46,767 nt of DNA, from the NCBI RefSeq assembly GCF_000340965.1, contig NZ_ANAY01000043.1, positions 1-46,767 of the forward strand, in the 5' to 3' direction. Under the pieces are notes generated by a model, which was not told the origin of the DNA, did not search any database, and was given only the letters and a program-made list of their open reading frames with translations. Origin of the DNA: Nocardiopsis kunsanensis DSM 44524. GTDB lineage: Bacteria; Actinomycetota; Actinomycetes; Streptosporangiales; Streptosporangiaceae. The position numbers were made by a program, and so were the translations under genes. Positions 43,779 through 46,767 of this stretch are shown in pieces; position 1 is the first letter of the stretch; the number at the start of each line of letters is the position of its first letter.

Positions 43779-43809
43779 ACGGGGTCGGGCGCTGTGCACC
43801 CGGCCCCGT
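43779..43809. terminator. Terminator after clpB
   Basis: ACGGGGTCGGG and CCCGGCCCCGT form an 11-bp stem with one G-T wobble and a nine-base loop, 18 bp after the clpB stop. The convergent MFS gene ends at 43882. Confidence 0.75.
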
Positions 43810-43881
43810 CGGTGTTCGGCGCCCTCCCCTCCCGTGGTGAAGGCACCGCCGCGGATTTTTTCTGCGCCCCCAGCCCGTGGG

Positions 43882-45186
43882 TCAGGTGGTGTCCACAGTG
43901 CCGCGTTCGACGTCGTCGGCGTGGCGGGTCAGCCGCCGGATCGCGGGGATCGTCGGCAGGAAGGCCGCGAGCACGGCCACGCCGGAGGCGATCGGCACGT
44001 AGTACAGCTCGACCCGGCCGAGCAGACCACCCAGGAGCGCGCCGACCGGGGCCAGGCCGGCGCCCGTGATCTGCACGAGCGACATGACCCGTCCCAAGTG
44101 GGTCCCGGGCACCACGAGCTGGATCGCCCCGATCATGACGATGTTGGAGACGGTCGAGGCGACCGCGAGTGTGCCGAAGGCCAGGGCGGCGGTGACGGCG
44201 CCCGGGGCCAGGCCGAAAGCGAAGTAGCTCGCCGTCATGAGGCTGAAGCAGACCAGCTCGGTGCGGAACCGTCCGAGCCGCTCGACAGCGGTGCCGGCCA
44301 GCATCGCCCCCACCAGTGCGCCGGCCGCAACCGACATCAGGAACACCCCGTAGAACGCCTCGGGCACACCGAAGTGCTCCTGCACGATGAGCACCAGCAC
44401 CCCGCCCTGCGCTACGGAGGCCAGGTTGAGGACGACGTTGAACAGCAGGACCGAGCGCAGGGTGGGGTGTCCCAGCAGGTAGCGCAGGCCCGCGCGGATG
44501 TCGGCCATGATCGACGGGCGGTCCTCGCCCTCGTCCGCGTCGGACGGTCCCTCGTGCTCCGTGGCGGGCCGCGCACCCGCGTCGGGCCGCCGCACCGCCA
44601 ACGGCAGACCCAGCAGCACCAGCGCACCCAGGAAATATGCTCCGGCGTTGACCGCGATCGGCAGCGCGGCCGCGACGACGAACAGGAACCCCGCCAGCGG
44701 TGCACCCGCGAAGTCCTCGGTGACCGTCTTGCCGCCCACCAGCCGGCTGTTGGCCCGGTCGAGGGCGTGCGGAGCCAGGGCCGGCAGGATCGCCCGCCCG
44801 GCCACGTCGTAGAAGACCTCGCACACCATGACCACGAACATCACGGCGTACAGCGTCCAGATCGTCGCCATACCCGCCGTGACCAGGGCCGCGAGAACCA
44901 CCAGGGCGCCCGCTCGGACGAGGTTGGCCACCACCAGTACCCGGCCCCGGTCCAGGCGGTCGGCGAGCGCTCCGGCGAACAGGCCCACCAACAGCCACGG
45001 CAGGAATCGGGCCACCATGAGCCCCGACACCAGCACGGGGTCGTTGGTCAGGGCCGCGGCCAGCATGGGCAGGGCCAAGAGCATGATGCCGTCGGCCAGG
45101 TTGCTGGACAGGCTCCCGGCCCAGAACCGGTTGAAGTCACGGCCCAGAGGCGCACGCCGCTTCCGGGAGGGGGATTCCGTGCTCAT
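43882..45186 (-). CDS. MFS transporter (drug-export type)
   Basis: ATG 45186 follows GAGGAGA. The 434-residue protein has 12 hydrophobic segments in two six-helix halves. The first half has the MFS motif with ALADRLDRGRVLVVANLVRA; a charged central loop (about residues 195-225) separates the halves. Helices such as GIMLLALPMLAAALT and VFLMSVAAGALVGAMLAG fit the MFS_3/DHA-like exporter subgroup. No regulator is adjacent on the same strand. Confidence 0.9.
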   Translation of the reverse strand: MSTESPSRKRRAPLGRDFNRFWAGSLSSNLADGIMLLALPMLAAALTNDPVLVSGLMVARFLPWLLVGLFAGALADRLDRGRVLVVANLVRAGALVVLAALVTAGMATIWTLYAVMFVVMVCEVFYDVAGRAILPALAPHALDRANSRLVGGKTVTEDFAGAPLAGFLFVVAAALPIAVNAGAYFLGALVLLGLPLAVRRPDAGARPATEHEGPSDADEGEDRPSIMADIRAGLRYLLGHPTLRSVLLFNVVLNLASVAQGGVLVLIVQEHFGVPEAFYGVFLMSVAAGALVGAMLAGTAVERLGRFRTELVCFSLMTASYFAFGLAPGAVTAALAFGTLAVASTVSNIVMIGAIQLVVPGTHLGRVMSLVQITGAGLAPVGALLGGLLGRVELYYVPIASGVAVLAAFLPTIPAIRRLTRHADDVERGTVDTT

Positions 45187-45540
45187 GGAGTTCTCCTCAC
45201 AGGGGGTGGGCCCGGGAGCCGACGCGCGCCCGAGATCCCTGTAACGGTAGGGACGCCTCATCACGGTTCCACCGCGTCCGTGTGGCCACAACCGGACATG
45301 GGCCCCGCGCCGACGGCTCGGAACGGGGCCTGGACGAGAGCGGCAGAACGGGAGCCGGGCGACGGGGTGGTGAGCGTGGGCCCGATCCGGACACGGTGCT
45401 CGGGTCCCCACGCTGCTCTTCGCCCCGCTGCTGACCGTCACCACCGTGCACAGGGTCCCTGCCCGGTCGCAGCAAGGGCTCCGGCCATGAATCGGCGGGG
45501 TGTGCCTGCACCCTTCGGACCGACCCGAGCGGCTGCTTGT
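45187..45540. other. Intergenic region, no gene seen
   Basis: This 354-bp stretch lies between the MFS start and the stop of the rightmost gene, both on the minus strand. Short open frames on either strand lack ribosome sites and conserved-looking content. The MFS promoter should lie here. Confidence 0.5.
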
Positions 45541-46764
45541 TCAGGTCCCCGCCACCGATTCGGCGTCCCGTCCGGTGCGGTCACCATCGAGCAGGTACTG
45601 GCGGACGAGGTTGCGCATCCTGTAGCCATCGCCGCCGTCGACCTCCGCCCGGTCCAGGGCGGAGATCTCCACGAGGGATGCCAGGGCCGAAGCCGCCTCG
45701 ACCCGGTTCACTCCGTCCGGTACGGCCCTGAGCAGGTCGTCGAAGCGGAAGGTGTCCTGGTCCAGTTCCGCGATCTGGGTCAGGAGGAGGCGCTGCTCGA
45801 TGTCACAGCGTTCCAGCGTCCACTCGAGGCACTCCCGGACATCGAGGTCGCCGGCCCGCAACCGCGAGAGCGGGCTCGTGGACGAACGCAGTTCCTGCAG
45901 GACGTCCTCGACCCGGGTGAACCGTTCACGGCCCCTGAGCGCACAGATACGGAGTGCGAGCGGGAGCCCGTCGCAGTAGTCGACGAGTTCCCGGACCGCC
46001 TTCTCCCGCGCGGGTTCGCCAGTCCAGAGTTCCGTGAAGTACTCGACGCCCGCGCTGGGTCGCAGGGGGCGGAGCCGGAGCCTTGTGCTTCCTGCGATAC
46101 CCAGAAGACTGCTGCGGCCGGTGATGATGGCCGCGCAGCCCTCGTAACCGGGTAGGAGCGGCCGGATCTGCTCCTCGTTCTCGACGTTCTCGATCACCAG
46201 GAGCACACGCCGTTCGGAGAGTGCGCTGCGTACTGCCCCCGCCAACCGGTCGAGATCCCCCTCGTCGTCGACGGCCAGGGCCGCCGCGAGCGCGAACTCG
46301 TGCGGGAGGACCCCACGGGGTTTCCCACCGGCTCCGTGGAAGGCCCGCCACAGGTCCTCGACCCTGCCGTCCCTGGCCAGTTGGCGTCGGCGCCGTTCCA
46401 GGCACTGCGAGCACGGGGCCCCGGCCTCGGCGATCGGCCCCACCCGCAGGAGGGGATGTTCGAGGACCACCGGCAGCCCGCGTGCGCCTCCGCGTGCGGC
46501 CTGATCGTGCAGGGCGTGTTCCAGCTCCGGGCGCGGGCCGCCGCAGCAGAGGACGATCAGGCCACGGGTGGGCCAGCGCACCGGTGCCCCTACGCCGGAG
46601 TCGGCTTCGGTGACCGCGGCCTCCACACCGTGCTCGTGCAGACACCGGGCGGTCTCCTGAGCGATGAGGGCTCCTGAACGCCCGGTGGAGAAGATGCTCA
46701 CCGGCGGGTCTAGATGAGTAATTCCAAGGGGTGCCGGAGCCAGACATGAGACGAGGGAGTTCAA
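45541..46764 (-). CDS. Putative TOMM/E1-like docking protein joined to an NB-ARC-like region
   Basis: At least 407 residues are visible. The frame is open to the window edge and the only nearby start is a TTG at 46764, so the gene may begin outside. Residues 1-150 resemble the docking part of thiazole/oxazole-RiPP cyclodehydratases (LIVLCCGGPRPELEHALHDQ; VVLEHPLLRVGPIAEAGAPC; SQCLERRRRQ, with a CxxC-like pair). Residues about 170-390 match the later part of AfsR-type NB-ARC proteins: ERRVLLVIENVENEEQIRPL (Walker B-like), AAIITGRSSLLG, DYCDGLPLALRICALRG (GLPL motif), then a winged-helix-like end. No P-loop is seen. It could be a regulator, a RiPP biosynthesis scaffold or a chimera; I cannot choose. 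Confidence 0.6.
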   Translation of the reverse strand: MNSLVSCLAPAPLGITHLDPPVSIFSTGRSGALIAQETARCLHEHGVEAAVTEADSGVGAPVRWPTRGLIVLCCGGPRPELEHALHDQAARGGARGLPVVLEHPLLRVGPIAEAGAPCSQCLERRRRQLARDGRVEDLWRAFHGAGGKPRGVLPHEFALAAALAVDDEGDLDRLAGAVRSALSERRVLLVIENVENEEQIRPLLPGYEGCAAIITGRSSLLGIAGSTRLRLRPLRPSAGVEYFTELWTGEPAREKAVRELVDYCDGLPLALRICALRGRERFTRVEDVLQELRSSTSPLSRLRAGDLDVRECLEWTLERCDIEQRLLLTQIAELDQDTFRFDDLLRAVPDGVNRVEAASALASLVEISALDRAEVDGGDGYRMRNLVRQYLLDGDRTGRDAESVAGT

Positions 46765-46767
46765 TGC

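Noticed and set aside
41379..43799. 806-codon minus-strand frame opposite clpB
   Set aside because: It is antisense to ClpB with no recognisable domain.

Overview
This window comes from a high-GC actinomycete chromosome. The signs are strong G/C bias at third codon positions, frequent GTG starts behind GGAGG-type ribosome binding sites, a dnaK-grpE-dnaJ-hspR-clpB cluster preceded by HspR (HAIR) sites, a DivIVA-type coiled-coil protein, NarL/DesK-type kinases and a YidC2/DUF6412 pair. The style suggests Nocardiopsaceae or a relative; that is an inference from gene content, not a database result.

Region 1 (1-13.3 kb) is accessory DNA and the most interesting part. A giant gene (8102 down to 2253, minus strand) encodes a 1949-residue protein with a helical WXG/LXG-like N-terminus, a hydrophobic hairpin, a Ser/Thr/Glu linker and more than 1000 residues of Asp-Gly-rich repeats. 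Its last 131 codons and the overlapping two-membrane-helix partner gene (1586-2275) are visibly A+T-richer than the rest. A second, headless copy of the tail plus its own partner lies in inverted orientation at 10738-12007. The two tails share a 216-bp inverted repeat (2649-2864 and 10732-10947), so recombination between them would swap tail and partner. A third tail fragment lies at 1-113 against an IS4-type element (114-1546) whose transposase is frameshifted. The second cassette begins exactly at the terminal repeat of an internally deleted IS701-type remnant (10166-10731). Between the two cassettes is a divergent gene for a LysM-like, single-span membrane protein. Broken immunity-like and YwqK-like genes follow at 12.06-13.3 kb.

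Region 2 (13.3-28 kb) is mostly single-gene units: an acidic beta-propeller-like lipoprotein, YigZ, a DASS/SLC13 anion symporter, a Cu/Zn-SOD-like lipoprotein, a YidC-type insertase with a DUF6412-like protein, a D-aminoacylase divergent from RidA, a TetR regulator, a GNAT acetyltransferase, a DivIVA-like coiled-coil protein, a gamma-carbonic anhydrase and small hypothetical proteins. Most convergent pairs are separated by clear stem-loop terminators.

Region 3 (28-32.5 kb, minus strand) is an apparent operon: ABC ATPase, ABC permease and two tandem paralogous histidine kinases, with no response regulator. Region 4 (32.8-36 kb) holds a PD-(D/E)XK-like protein and, convergent to it, a membrane-bound heterodisulfide-reductase-type Fe-S oxidoreductase.

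Region 5 (36.5-43.8 kb) is the HspR-controlled chaperone cluster: DnaK, GrpE, DnaJ, the repressor HspR (overlapping dnaJ) and the disaggregase ClpB. Region 6 (43.8-46.8 kb) has an MFS exporter and, at the right edge, an unusual protein that appears to join a TOMM/E1-like docking part to an NB-ARC-like region without a P-loop.
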